This document shows, piece by piece, positions 9,583 to 18,559 of a stretch of DNA of 64,000 bases. The position numbers and the translations under genes were made by a program. Origin of the DNA: Methanobacterium bryantii (GTDB taxonomy: Archaea; Methanobacteriota; Methanobacteria; Methanobacteriales; Methanobacteriaceae). Every line of letters begins with the position of its first letter. Position 1 is the stretch's first letter. Location: positions 147,348 to 211,347 of the forward strand of contig NZ_LMVM01000038.1 of NCBI RefSeq assembly GCF_002287175.1, in the 5' to 3' direction. The notes below the pieces were generated by a model that made no database searches, was not told the DNA's origin, and worked only from the letters and a program-made list of their open reading frames with translations.

Positions 9583-10431
9583 ATGATAACCGGTAAAACA
9601 AATGTCGTAGGAGTAATAGGCGATCCCGTGGAGCACAGCTTATCTCCACCAATGCATAATGCTGCTTTTAAGCATTTAAAGATGGATTATGTTTATGTAC
9701 CTTATCACGTGAAAAAAGGTATGCTCGGTGATGCAATAATAGGTGCGAAATCGTTGAATATAAAAGGGTTGAACATTACAATTCCACACAAAACAGATGT
9801 AATGAAACATCTTGATGCGCTTGATAAATCTGCAGAACTCATTGGGGCAGTTAACACAATTAAATTCGATGAAGACTACGCAAAAGGATACAATACAGAC
9901 GGTATAGGTGCTGTAAAAGCTATTGAAGAAATAAGCAGCGTGAAAAATAAAAAAGTTATCATACTAGGGGCTGGTGGTGCAGCCCGTGCAATTTCATTCC
10001 AGATACTTATGGACGGGGCGGAGTCCATTGTAATTGCAAATCGGACAGTGGCAAATGCAGAGCAGCTCCAGAGAGATCTGGTTGAAAAACTGAATGCAGA
10101 TGTTAAGAGTATAGATCTTGGTGAAAAACTCGAAATTGAACTTTCAAATGCCGATATTTTGATAAACACCACCCCAATTGGAATGTATCCGAATGTAGAT
10201 CAGGAGCCACTGGTTAAAGCTGAATTGATGCATGAAAATTTAGTTGTTAAAGACTGCGTTTATAACCCATTACAAACAGGACTGATCAAAGAAGCTGAAA
10301 AATGCAATGCTAAAGTAGTATCTGGGCTTAAAATGCTTATTTATCAAGGTATGGAGGCATTCAGAATATGGACCGGTGTGACTCCACCTTTAGAAATTTT
10401 TGAACGCTCCTTAAAAGGCCAGTTTGAATAA
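9583..10431 (+). CDS. aroE: Shikimate dehydrogenase
   Basis: NADPH-dependent reduction of 3-dehydroshikimate in aromatic amino acid synthesis. Substrate-binding part: GVIGDPVEHSLSPPMHNAAF with the SLS shikimate contact, and GLNITIPHKTDV with the catalytic Lys; the Asn-Thr-Asp in YNTDGIGA follows. The dinucleotide loop is ILGAGGAARAISF with ANRT after it. Length from ATG 9583 is 282 residues. I prefer this ATG to the GTG at 9574 because GTGAT directly precedes it. aroD of the same pathway is about 5.5 kb away. The TatD-like gene follows 74 bp downstream. Confidence 0.94.
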   Translation: MITGKTNVVGVIGDPVEHSLSPPMHNAAFKHLKMDYVYVPYHVKKGMLGDAIIGAKSLNIKGLNITIPHKTDVMKHLDALDKSAELIGAVNTIKFDEDYAKGYNTDGIGAVKAIEEISSVKNKKVIILGAGGAARAISFQILMDGAESIVIANRTVANAEQLQRDLVEKLNADVKSIDLGEKLEIELSNADILINTTPIGMYPNVDQEPLVKAELMHENLVVKDCVYNPLQTGLIKEAEKCNAKVVSGLKMLIYQGMEAFRIWTGVTPPLEIFERSLKGQFE

Positions 10432-10505
10432 CTTATTAACCCATATTTTTATTTAAATGATTTAAAATCAATTTAATGATAATTAACAGAGCAGAGGTAA
10501 TAATC

Positions 10506-11354
10506 ATGGAAAACATCACTATAACAGACAACCATATCCATGTCGACCCACATAATGGTGAAGGTCCCATTGAGGTTGCAAAAAAATTCCAGAGGGCTGG
10601 TGGAAATGTGATGATCATCCCCAACAAACCAACATGGACAGTCGGAAAATTGTGCAGCTTTGAGGAAGCAATGGAACTTGTTATCAAATGTGTGGATAAA
10701 ATAAATACAGATACCGATGTGAAAGCGTTTGCAGTGGTTGGTGCCCACCCTGCAGAACTCTCAAAACGTGTGGAAAATGGTATGGAACTTGAAATGGCAG
10801 AAAAAATGATGATGGGTACACTGGAAGATGCGCAAAGACTTGTACTTGAAGGAAAAGCTATTGGAATTGGTGAAATCGGCAGACCCCATTATGAAGTCTC
10901 ACCTGAAGAGCTTGAAGCCCACAACAGGATTATGTCATACGCCATGGAACTTGCAGCTGATGCTGACTGCGCTGTACAGCTCCATACAGAAGATGCAACT
11001 GAAGAACATTTCCTGGAATTTGCCAGAATGGCAGATAAAGCAGGTTTAGACAGACATAAAGTTATGAAACATTTTTCAGGGCCGATGGTTAGTGTTGATG
11101 AAAATCATGGTTTAACCCCTTCCATTATTGCAACAAGGACTGTGGTGACTGAGGGGCTTAAAAAAGGAACTAATTTTTTAATGGAAACAGATTATATGGA
11201 CATGCTCTCGAGACCTGGTGCAGTTTTAGGCCCAAAAACAGTTCCAAGGCGGACAAAAGAGCTCTTAAGAAATGGGACTTTAACTGAAGAAGACGCCCAT
11301 AAAATCCATGTGGAAAATGTAGAAAAAATTTATGGAATTGACCTGGGCTTCTAA
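10506..11354 (+). CDS. TatD-related metal-dependent hydrolase (archaeal)
   Basis: A 282-residue amidohydrolase-fold protein of the archaeal TatD-like group. Metal ligands fit the pattern: DNHIHVDPH near the N-terminus, GEIGRPHYE, a central QLHTED, KHFSGP and a late METDYMD. Such proteins are annotated as predicted metal-dependent hydrolases of unknown substrate; nuclease activity is known for bacterial TatD only. The start ATG 10506-10508 follows GAGGTAAT; the longer frame from 10476 lacks a site. It probably shares a transcript with aroE. Confidence 0.82.
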   Translation: MENITITDNHIHVDPHNGEGPIEVAKKFQRAGGNVMIIPNKPTWTVGKLCSFEEAMELVIKCVDKINTDTDVKAFAVVGAHPAELSKRVENGMELEMAEKMMMGTLEDAQRLVLEGKAIGIGEIGRPHYEVSPEELEAHNRIMSYAMELAADADCAVQLHTEDATEEHFLEFARMADKAGLDRHKVMKHFSGPMVSVDENHGLTPSIIATRTVVTEGLKKGTNFLMETDYMDMLSRPGAVLGPKTVPRRTKELLRNGTLTEEDAHKIHVENVEKIYGIDLGF

Positions 11355-11408
11355 ATAGATAATGCAGGGTTCAATTTAACTATTTTTAATTTAAAAAAGG
11401 GATTTTAA

Positions 11409-11987
11409 TCAGTGGCTTCCACCAATAATGAAAGAAACTACACTTATAAGTACCCCAATTAAAACAATTTCAAAACTGACCCTTAAAAGGCTGTCCCTTG
11501 ATACTTTACCAAGATACACTCCCAGTATGATTAATGCTGCAAAACAAAATATCACAGTAGTTATGGTAGCTGTTATTTTATCTGGAATCAGCAAAAAAGG
11601 CACTACAGGAACGAAAGACCCTATGAAACTGGAAAATCCATGGGTAAACATACTCATGTAAATCCTTCTTTTGGCCTGCTTGTAAATGATAGTCTCGTCA
11701 AGGTCGCCCTCGTTCAGCATCATCTTTTCTTCAAGTTCACGCAGTGTCCTTGCTTCTTCTGCCCTTTCACCTATGAAAGAACCAAATGCGTTTGACATTG
11801 CAAGAGCTATACCCCCACTTAATCCAGTAAGACCTATAGCAAAATTAGAAATTTCGAGCCCTCCAGCACTTGCTACGCCACTTGCAGCCAGTGTTACACC
11901 CATAACCGCAAGAATTCCGTCTAAAGTACCTAAAGCGACATATCGGCTCATCTTAAAATATTCTTCAATTAATTCTCGTATGTTCAT
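11409..11987 (-). CDS. VIT1/CCC1-family membrane protein
   Basis: A 192-residue integral membrane protein of the VIT1/CCC1 iron-manganese transporter superfamily. Hydrophobic segments lie near residues 18-40 (LGTLDGILAVMGVTLAASGV), 45-72, 110-135, 138-158 and 168-190. The charged stretch at 73-105 (FIGERAEEARTLRELEEKM) is the metal-binding-type cytoplasmic helix of the family, with several Glu residues. It probably moves Fe2+ or Mn2+, but substrate and direction are inferred. Start ATG is preceded by GGAGA at about ten bases. Confidence 0.75.
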   Translation of the reverse strand: MNIRELIEEYFKMSRYVALGTLDGILAVMGVTLAASGVASAGGLEISNFAIGLTGLSGGIALAMSNAFGSFIGERAEEARTLRELEEKMMLNEGDLDETIIYKQAKRRIYMSMFTHGFSSFIGSFVPVVPFLLIPDKITATITTVIFCFAALIILGVYLGKVSRDSLLRVSFEIVLIGVLISVVSFIIGGSH

Positions 11988-12054
11988 TTCTTATTTTTCT
12001 CCAATATACGATCTGTTTAGAATGTTCATAAAATCAGATGTTTATACTTTTATA

Positions 12055-12390
12055 TTAATAAGTTATTTTAACTTCATTTATTTTTAAAATTTCTGTTTTC
12101 AAGACAGGGATCTCATCTTTTACAGTTTCCCAAACCACATCAAGATCACAGTCTCCACTTTCAAGGACATCTCTAACATTTGCAATGGTTTCCCACGGGA
12201 TCTCAGGGTATTTATCTTTAAAATCACATGGCATATTTTTAACCGACTCGCCAATGATTTTAACCCGCCTGATTACTGGTTCGTGAATAAAACCAGTACT
12301 TAAAAATTCTTCTTTGGTAATGTCCTTTGTGTAATCTTCGATGAGGTCGATAGATTGTAAAATATGGTCTAGAAATATATTTGAAGTCAT
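12055..12390 (-). CDS. HepT/DUF86-like protein lacking the catalytic motif
   Basis: A 111-residue helical protein of the HepT (DUF86) family, whose active members are the RNase/toxin half of HepT-MntA systems. Family marks are FLDHILQSIDLIEDYTKDIT, VKIIGESVKNMP and the ending DLDVVWETVKDEIPVLK. Where active proteins have Arg-Asn followed by a His and Tyr (RX4-6HXY), this one reads VRDVLESGDCDLD: Asn is Asp, the His and Tyr are absent and the loop is about two residues shorter. No MntA-type nucleotidyltransferase is next to it. It is likely an inactive or repurposed orphan. Confidence 0.75.
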   Translation of the reverse strand: MTSNIFLDHILQSIDLIEDYTKDITKEEFLSTGFIHEPVIRRVKIIGESVKNMPCDFKDKYPEIPWETIANVRDVLESGDCDLDVVWETVKDEIPVLKTEILKINEVKITY

Positions 12391-12572
12391 ATGAGTTCAA
12401 CACAAAAAGTTATTTTAGGGTATATTAATTTGATCATATTATATTTTTTTCTTAATATGTATTCGTGTAATTTATTAGGGTAAATCTAATTTTATAATGA
12501 CATCCAGATGCAATAAAGGATCAAAAATTAAGAAAAAAAGAAATAATTAAATAAATAATTCATAATTTAAAA

Positions 12573-13784
12573 TTAACCCCTTCCTAACTCCTTATGAGCC
12601 CTCGCAAGGTGTCCTGCAGCCAAAGCTGCCATTAATGAAAGCTCACCTGCAAGCACAATTCCTGCAATGATTTCAGCGAATTTATGGACCTTTTCATTTC
12701 CATAGACTCCCATAATTTCAAGGCACTCGCGGGCTGTACCAATACTTGTACCTCCCCCAACGGTTGCAATCGGAACGTCTGGAAGTGTAACTGAAAAGTA
12801 AAGGTCCCCATTTTCTTCTCTTGATGCAGTGGTTATTCCAAGGCTTCCCTCAACTATGTGGGCTTCGTCCTGTCCCGTGGCTAAAAATATAGCGCCGATC
12901 ATGTTTGCATACTGGGCGTTGAACCCCATACTTCCAGAAATTGCAGATCCAATCAGGTTTTTAGATGTGTTAACTTCAACAATGGCTTCAGATGTTGATT
13001 TAAGCTTTTTTTCGACTATTTCCTTTGGAACGATGATCTCTGCAACAAGGCTTTTACCTCTTCCCTCTACCATGTTTATAGAAGATGGTTTTTTGTCCAC
13101 ACATACATTTCCACTTGATGCAATTACATGGGCACCTGTTTTATGGGATAAAAGGCTTAAAGCTGCTTCAGTTGCTATTGTAACCATGTTCATTCCCATA
13201 CTGTCCCCTGTTGTAAATACAAATCTAGGGTAAACATACCTGCCTACTACAAGTATCGGGTCGATTTTTATAAGCATTCCATGTCTTGTGGTTACTTCCG
13301 CCGCTTTTTTAAGCTCTTTAAAGTTATTTTCAATCCATGCTTTAATTTCAAGTGCATCAGTTACAGATTTAGCCTTTATAACTGGTGCCCTTGTCATTTT
13401 ATCGCTGATTATTTTGGTGGTGACTCCACCTGCTCCAGTTATAGTAGAACATCCCCTGTTTATAGATGCTATAAGCGCACCTTCCGATGTTGCAAGGGGT
13501 ATATAAAATTCACCCTGGGCATAATCTCCATTAATCTTAAGAGGGCCCGCGATTCCAACAGGTATCTGAACTGCTCCTATGGGTTGTTCAATGTTCTTTT
13601 TAGATGCACTTTCCATATCGATTGAATAATTTGATAAATGTTCAATTTTGGAATTGCTTACTTCTTCTATAAATTTACGCCTGATTGCCACCGCTTGATC
13701 AATGTTATCAGTGTACTTTTCAATTTCGCGAAGTTTAATTTCTCCAGCTTTAAGTTTATCTATAATTTCTCTTTCATTTACCAT
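12573..13784 (-). CDS. hmgA: 3-hydroxy-3-methylglutaryl-CoA reductase
   Basis: NADPH-dependent class I HMG-CoA reductase making mevalonate, the precursor of archaeal isoprenoid lipids. The 403-residue protein shows ENPIGAVQIPVGIAGP-like substrate binding (here NIEQPIGAVQIPVGIAGPL), catalytic Glu in ATSEGALIASINRG, the nucleotide-binding GDSMGMNMVTIATE, the GSLGITTASR segment and the catalytic His in GHLARAHKELG near the C-terminus. Upstream GTG/ATG codons overlap the GGTGAT site, so I choose ATG 13782-13784. It is a single gene. Confidence 0.95.
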   Translation of the reverse strand: MVNEREIIDKLKAGEIKLREIEKYTDNIDQAVAIRRKFIEEVSNSKIEHLSNYSIDMESASKKNIEQPIGAVQIPVGIAGPLKINGDYAQGEFYIPLATSEGALIASINRGCSTITGAGGVTTKIISDKMTRAPVIKAKSVTDALEIKAWIENNFKELKKAAEVTTRHGMLIKIDPILVVGRYVYPRFVFTTGDSMGMNMVTIATEAALSLLSHKTGAHVIASSGNVCVDKKPSSINMVEGRGKSLVAEIIVPKEIVEKKLKSTSEAIVEVNTSKNLIGSAISGSMGFNAQYANMIGAIFLATGQDEAHIVEGSLGITTASREENGDLYFSVTLPDVPIATVGGGTSIGTARECLEIMGVYGNEKVHKFAEIIAGIVLAGELSLMAALAAGHLARAHKELGRG

Positions 13785-13902
13785 AACCATCACCGATAAG
13801 TTTTATTTAAAATTTAAAAATTAAAAGTCATTTTAAAGCTCCATTAAATGAAGATATCTGTATTTTATATAAAATAAATTTTAATTATGATTAAAATAAG
13901 AA

Positions 13903-14769
13903 TTATTTTAATGCATCTTTTATAACTTTTACAATTTCAGAAGGCGCTGAAGCTACAGTTACACCTGCTTCTTCAAGTGCGGCTATTTTACTTTTTGCAG
14001 TTCCGCTTTCCCCTTCAATAATTGCACCTGCATGCCCCATCCTTTTACCCGGAGGTGCAGTAACTCCTGCAATGTAAGCCACGACTGGTTTTGAAATATT
14101 TTTACTTATGAACTTCGCTGCGTTTTCTTCAGCATTTCCTCCAATTTCACCAATCATCACCATTGCGTCGGTGCCGTCGTCGTCTTCAAACCTTTGAAGC
14201 ACATCTGCAAAGTCCATACCAACAACAGGGTCTCCCCCTATACCTAAACATGTGCTTTGGCCCATTCCTGCATTGGTTATCTGATTTGCAACTTCATAGG
14301 TTAGTGTACCACTTCTTGAAACTATTCCAACATTTCCTTTATTAAAAATATGCGTAGGCATTATTCCAAGCTTTCCAACACCTGGAGTTATGACTCCCGG
14401 AGTATTAGGGCCTATTACAATAGTATCATTCTTTTTTGCATATTCTACGATTTCCATTGTGTCATGCACAGGAATATGTTCAGTGATTATAGTTACAATA
14501 TCCAGCTGTGAAATAGCTTCAAATGCCGCGTCCTTAGCAAATGGTGCCGGAATAAAAATAATTGATGCATTTATATCCGGATTTTCTTCTTTAGCCTCTT
14601 CTACTGAATTATAAATATTTACAGGCCCTAATTTTTGGCCTCCCTTTCCAGGAGACGTACCTGCCACAATATTTGTATTGTAAGCAAGCATCTGTTCAGT
14701 GTGGAAAGACCCCTGCTTTCCTGTAGCCCCCTGCACAATACAGCGGGTATTTTCATCAAGAATTATCAT
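13903..14769 (-). CDS. sucD: Succinyl-CoA synthetase, alpha subunit
   Basis: Alpha subunit of the ADP/GDP-forming succinate-CoA ligase, working in the incomplete reductive TCA branch of methanogens. At 288 residues it has standard length. It carries the CoA-binding Rossmann segment CIVQGATGKQGSFHTEQM, GPNTPGVITPG, and the active-site His region GHAGAIIEGESGTAKSK. The beta subunit gene (sucC) is not adjacent, so the subunits are encoded apart. Its ATG follows GGGAGAGTGA four bases after the upstream gene ends, so the two genes are cotranscribed. The fumarate reductase gene tfrB in this window belongs to the same branch. Confidence 0.95.
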   Translation of the reverse strand: MIILDENTRCIVQGATGKQGSFHTEQMLAYNTNIVAGTSPGKGGQKLGPVNIYNSVEEAKEENPDINASIIFIPAPFAKDAAFEAISQLDIVTIITEHIPVHDTMEIVEYAKKNDTIVIGPNTPGVITPGVGKLGIMPTHIFNKGNVGIVSRSGTLTYEVANQITNAGMGQSTCLGIGGDPVVGMDFADVLQRFEDDDGTDAMVMIGEIGGNAEENAAKFISKNISKPVVAYIAGVTAPPGKRMGHAGAIIEGESGTAKSKIAALEEAGVTVASAPSEIVKVIKDALK

Positions 14770-14773
14770 AAGT

Positions 14774-15502
14774 TCACTCTCCCGAGATTCTCATTCTTTC
14801 AAAAAGGGGTACTGCCAAATCCATAACATTTCCATTCATAAAAGCAGTAACTGACATTATAACGCCCCTTGGTATCACATAAGAAGGTGTTCCTCTCCTA
14901 ACAAGATTCACGTGCTGGTTACCGACAGCTGCACCCACCATGGCCCCTGCTACAGTTCCAACACTTTCTATATTTTCTATTGTTGCAACAACTACAGGAT
15001 CATCTGTTTGATCTGAAATGTAACCTACACCAGGTATTTTCAGTGTTCCGGTAACTCCTCCACCGCCGATATCTGTGACATCATCCATACCTTTCGCTGC
15101 CTTTATAACAGAATCTGCAACCTTACCTACAATTTCTTCGCCACCATATGTATCAAATGCAATAATTACAGCATCGGGATATCTATCTTCTCTTATTTTT
15201 GCCTCCGCATAAGAAATGCCTTCCCCTGCACCTTCAGGAGTTTTTGATATCCCACCTATATCTCCAAGGCTTTCTGCATTTTTACGCAGTATGTCTATTA
15301 CTTTAGAATTAACAGATTCTAATTTATCATCCTCAACAAATGCACTTATAACCACATCGTCCCCTGTAATATTAGTTAAAGCCGCTTTATACGCTCCAAC
15401 ATCCAGTAATTGTGAAATATCATTTTCTATATTCTGGATAAGGGAACAACTGCAGGAAACATCATTTATTGAGATATCTGCACCAATAGCAGTTAGTTTC
15501 AA
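14774..15502 (-). CDS. Conserved archaeal protein of unknown function upstream of sucD
   Basis: I do not recognise the family with certainty. From TTG 15500-15502 (preceded by AAGGGTGAT; upstream codons include no better start) it is 242 residues: (M)KLTAIGADISIND. Three features stand out: an N-terminal Cys pair in DVSCSCSLIQN, a glycine-rich centre (DIGGGGVTGTLKIPG) and AGAMVGAAVGNQHVNLVRRG near residue 190. There is no membrane segment. The protein looks like a soluble enzyme with alternating strands and helices. Tight coupling to sucD suggests a metabolic role, but nothing more can be said. Confidence 0.75.
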   Translation of the reverse strand: MKLTAIGADISINDVSCSCSLIQNIENDISQLLDVGAYKAALTNITGDDVVISAFVEDDKLESVNSKVIDILRKNAESLGDIGGISKTPEGAGEGISYAEAKIREDRYPDAVIIAFDTYGGEEIVGKVADSVIKAAKGMDDVTDIGGGGVTGTLKIPGVGYISDQTDDPVVVATIENIESVGTVAGAMVGAAVGNQHVNLVRRGTPSYVIPRGVIMSVTAFMNGNVMDLAVPLFERMRISGE

Positions 15503-15956
15503 GTAATCACCCTTAATTAAATTTAATGTAATTTTGTATAAGCTATATTTCAATGAACTGCTTTTTATACTTTTATAGGCTATCATCCTCTTAGAGTATT
15601 AAATAAACGCCCATATCTATAATATATTATAAAAATTTACTGTGCTTGTGCCTGTAAATTTAAGTGGAATCTTCTTGAAAAAGTCAGTTTAATTTAAATA
15701 AATCATATTGCTCAAAAATAGACTTATTAAATACCTAAAAAATAAAATAAAACTTTATTAGCCCAATTTTATCTTTTCAAAGAAAGTAAAATTTGTATGT
15801 ATTCTACAAAATATCAAAATAAACCTTTTTATATGTAAATTCGTAACTTATTTTAAACAAAAATATGAAAAATAGATGAAAACTACTTAAAGTAGAGTAA
15901 GACTAATATGATATCTATAAATTCACATGAATATATAAAACGACCAGGTAGTACCA
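15503..15956. other. AT-rich divergent intergenic region
   Basis: About 450 bp between two divergent genes, so it must contain both promoters. A TTTATATG element at about 15827-15834 is a possible TATA box, but it lies far from aroD. No inverted repeat, RNA gene or coding remnant was found. Confidence 0.4.
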
Positions 15957-16628
15957 ATGTTTCAAAAAACAATGATTTGTGCCCCCATAATTGAAAAAAG
16001 TCCAGAACTTGCCCTTCAATCTGCAGAAAAAGCTATTGATCTAGGTGCAGATATACTGGAACTTAGAATAGATGTACTTGAGGACCCAGATCCTGACAGG
16101 GTTCAACAGCTTATCCAAGATATGGACTACCCAACCATTGCAACAAACAGAGTACAAAGTGAAGGCGGATTTTTTAAAGGATCTGAAGAGGAAAGAACCT
16201 CAATTCTAATAAATGCTGCAAAATATGCAGATATAATAGATATAGAACTGCAAACAGATGAAGAAATGCGGGACGAAGTTGTAAAAGCAGCAAAATACAC
16301 CATAATATCTTATCACGACTTCCAAAAGACCCCTTCATTTAAAGAACTTTTGGATGTAGTTAAGGCAGAAAAAGAAATTGGAAACATAGCAAAATTTGCT
16401 GTAATGCCCAACGAATATAAAGACACTTTAACTGTTCTTAACGTGCTTTCGGAAGTTCCAAATACCATAGGAATTGCCATGGGCAATCTCGGCAAATATA
16501 CGAGAATAGTGGCACCTATCTTTGGGTCTCCAATTACCTTTGCATCAATTGATAAAGGATCAGCACCAGGACAGATTGATATTAATACTACTAAAGATAT
16601 TTTAAGGAAATTGATGGTGATAGATTGA
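15957..16628 (+). CDS. aroD: 3-dehydroquinate dehydratase, type I
   Basis: Schiff-base-forming dehydratase of the shikimate pathway. The 223-residue TIM barrel has the type I marks: DILELRIDVLED, the YHDFQKTP segment with its active-site His, catalytic Lys in NIAKFAVMP and the final GSPITFASIDKGSAPGQI. The start ATG follows AGGTAGT. The stop codon overlaps the TTG start of the next gene (TTGA), so the two are translationally coupled, which is odd for an aromatic pathway enzyme and a peptidase-like protein. Confidence 0.95.
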   Translation: MFQKTMICAPIIEKSPELALQSAEKAIDLGADILELRIDVLEDPDPDRVQQLIQDMDYPTIATNRVQSEGGFFKGSEEERTSILINAAKYADIIDIELQTDEEMRDEVVKAAKYTIISYHDFQKTPSFKELLDVVKAEKEIGNIAKFAVMPNEYKDTLTVLNVLSEVPNTIGIAMGNLGKYTRIVAPIFGSPITFASIDKGSAPGQIDINTTKDILRKLMVID

Positions 16629-17248
16629 AATTAAGGTCATGGTTTGTTATAGGAATAATTATATTAGGAGTTATGGCTACCTCAGCCTGTATTGCTCCTT
16701 CAAATAATATTGGAATAACTATTGATACAAATGGTACAAATGTAACCGTTAAATCAACCACATTTTTAAGTAATCCACCATCACAGATGATGTCTGAGAT
16801 GGAGCAACAGGCTTTAACAGACATAGAAAGCTCCAACAGTACAGTTGAAAGCGTGAAAAGTGATATGCAATCTGTAGCTAAAAAATATAACTATACAGTT
16901 AATGTTACCATAAATTCCCAGTTTGGGACTGATCAGCTCCCAATGCCTGCCCAGGTGAGCGGAACTTCAATGGTTCCAACTTTACAGGATGGACAGAGCA
17001 TAATTGTTCTTAAAACAAAAGATTTTAAAGTTAACGATATTGTAGTAGCCGTCCATCCAGATTATGGTTTAATAGTAAAAAGAGTGGGCCAAATTAGTGG
17101 AAACCAGGTATACTTAATAAGTGACAATAAAAATATAGAAACCACCACAGTAAAACTGAGCAATGGAGCAGTTGAAACCATTACCAAAACTCCATATAAA
17201 GGATGGCTTCCAAAAAGTAACGTGATTGGAGTCGTAAAAGAATATTAA
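16625..17248 (+). CDS. S26 signal-peptidase-like lipoprotein
   Basis: A 207-residue secreted or membrane-anchored protein. The N-terminus has a hydrophobic segment ending VMATSAC, a lipobox-like site with Cys 20. Residues 30-105 are a Thr/Ser/Asn-rich region with possible N-glycosylation sites. Residues 110-207 match the S26 peptidase fold: catalytic Ser in VSGTSMVPTLQDGQ and Lys in GLIVKRVGQI, then YLISDNKN. The Ser-Lys dyad is the bacterial/LexA type, unlike the Ser-His pair of the main archaeal signal peptidase. Start TTG 16625 overlaps the aroD stop. Substrate unknown. Confidence 0.75.
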   Translation: MKLRSWFVIGIIILGVMATSACIAPSNNIGITIDTNGTNVTVKSTTFLSNPPSQMMSEMEQQALTDIESSNSTVESVKSDMQSVAKKYNYTVNVTINSQFGTDQLPMPAQVSGTSMVPTLQDGQSIIVLKTKDFKVNDIVVAVHPDYGLIVKRVGQISGNQVYLISDNKNIETTTVKLSNGAVETITKTPYKGWLPKSNVIGVVKEY

Positions 17249-17277
17249 ATGGATTTCAAATCCATCTTTTTATTTTT
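17249..17277 (+). terminator. Hairpin and T-run terminator
   Basis: ATGGATT (17249-17255) pairs with AATCCAT (17259-17265) around a TCA loop and is followed by CTTTTTATTTTTC. It sits right after the lipoprotein gene stop and fits an intrinsic terminator for the aroD transcript. Confidence 0.65.
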
Positions 17278-17334
17278 CATCTGTAGGTTATTTTTAATTT
17301 AGCTTGAAACTGAATTTTTTATGAGGTTAATTAA

Positions 17335-17529
17335 ATGAATGGACAAAATAGAAGGGACATATCTCCAGGTATTGAAGTTTATATAGTTTTAAAAAAAGAT
17401 CAACGTTCAGGGAAAAGGACTAAAGGCATAGTTAAAGATATACTCACAAATTCATCATTTCATCCACATGGAATAAAGGTGAGACTGCAGGACAGTCAGG
17501 TTGGAAGAGTACAGGAAATTATCAAATAA
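17335..17529 (+). CDS. YwbE family protein (DUF2196)
   Basis: A 64-residue basic protein of the YwbE family, found in bacteria and some archaea. Recognisable parts are NRRDISPGIEVYIVLKKDQRSG and the SSFHPHGIKVRLQDSQVGRVQ segment. It is predicted to be a small beta-rich fold; the function is not established, though the charge would suit nucleic-acid binding. ATG follows GAGGTTAATTAA. It stands between a terminator and a convergent gene. Confidence 0.8.
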   Translation: MNGQNRRDISPGIEVYIVLKKDQRSGKRTKGIVKDILTNSSFHPHGIKVRLQDSQVGRVQEIIK

Positions 17530-17543
17530 TATTTAAATCAAAA

Positions 17544-18530
17544 TTAATTTTTAAACCCACTTAACAGCTCATTCATATCTCCTACAAACTCTAAACCTGC
17601 ATTTTTACCAGTTCCAGAGAATAAAATATCTTTTTTACCCTCTTTAATATAAAAATTAACATTAATCTTAGAATTTAAAGACTCGTTTACCCTTGATGTC
17701 ATTTCGCCAAGGGATGGTGCTGGAAGATCAACTCCTTCCGTTCTTTTAGCGTTTATTTCCAATATTTCTTCTTTATTTTCCAGTTTAATTTCAATTATAT
17801 CATCATTAACTATTAATTTACAAATTTTAGTCCCGTTATATTTTGTAAACCTGTGAATTTTACCATTATACAGTAATCCAAATATGTATCCTGTAAAATA
17901 ATTTCTAAGCCATGGAATTTTAGCTACAGAACCAAATAAAGATATTCCATCATTTTCAAAGTGATTTGTCTGCATCCATATCCATGAAGAAGGCATAGAA
18001 GTTCCCCAATCTTTTTCAAGGTACCCTTTACCTCCATTAAAAGATATTCTATTATCATTTATATTTACATATCCTTGAATACAATGATCAAAACTTAAAA
18101 CTCCATGATAACACTCCATTTTAGGTACAAATGCATACCAACCCATAACTCCTGGAGATAATAATCTAACCGGCCATGGAATTATATTACTAAAATTAAG
18201 GTCTGCCTTGATTTTATTTTCTCCATCATCAATATCCAGATGAATATTTTTAAGGCTGAAAGTGCTTTTATGGATTTTTATTTCAAATTTTGATTTACCT
18301 GCCCAGAACTCACTTGTTTTATAAGTAAAATAGTACATTTTATGGTTTTTTGCATCTAAAAACATTATAAAAGCATGGGATTTTTTAGGATCCCTTGAAA
18401 GGGAAATTCCGGGTATTATTGAATATGCAGTTTTCTCTTCTTTATCTATTGACTTGAAATACCATCCTTCAAAATAATCCCTTTTTTTACCTCTTCCCTG
18501 AAATATTTCAGGTTTCCATAGATTGGCCAT
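17544..18530 (-). CDS. Tocopherol cyclase-like protein
   Basis: A 328-residue protein of the tocopherol cyclase-like (lipocalin/AttH-like beta) family. The N-terminal LWKPEIFQGRGKKRDYFEGWYFKSID is the typical opening, followed by YSIIPGISLSRD, AFIMF, and later GKGYLEKDWGTSMPSSWIWMQTNHF, the most conserved block. Tocopherols are not made by methanogens, so a hydrophobic-ligand or lipid-modifying role is more likely; this is inference. Its stop faces the YwbE gene. It follows htpX by 30 bp and is probably cotranscribed with it. Confidence 0.8.
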   Translation of the reverse strand: MANLWKPEIFQGRGKKRDYFEGWYFKSIDKEEKTAYSIIPGISLSRDPKKSHAFIMFLDAKNHKMYYFTYKTSEFWAGKSKFEIKIHKSTFSLKNIHLDIDDGENKIKADLNFSNIIPWPVRLLSPGVMGWYAFVPKMECYHGVLSFDHCIQGYVNINDNRISFNGGKGYLEKDWGTSMPSSWIWMQTNHFENDGISLFGSVAKIPWLRNYFTGYIFGLLYNGKIHRFTKYNGTKICKLIVNDDIIEIKLENKEEILEINAKRTEGVDLPAPSLGEMTSRVNESLNSKINVNFYIKEGKKDILFSGTGKNAGLEFVGDMNELLSGFKN

Positions 18531-18559
18531 ATAACACCACTTAAAAAGTAAAAAATAAT

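Noticed and set aside
12055..12390. Active HepT-MntA toxin-antitoxin pair
   Set aside because: The catalytic His and Tyr are missing and no MntA gene is adjacent.
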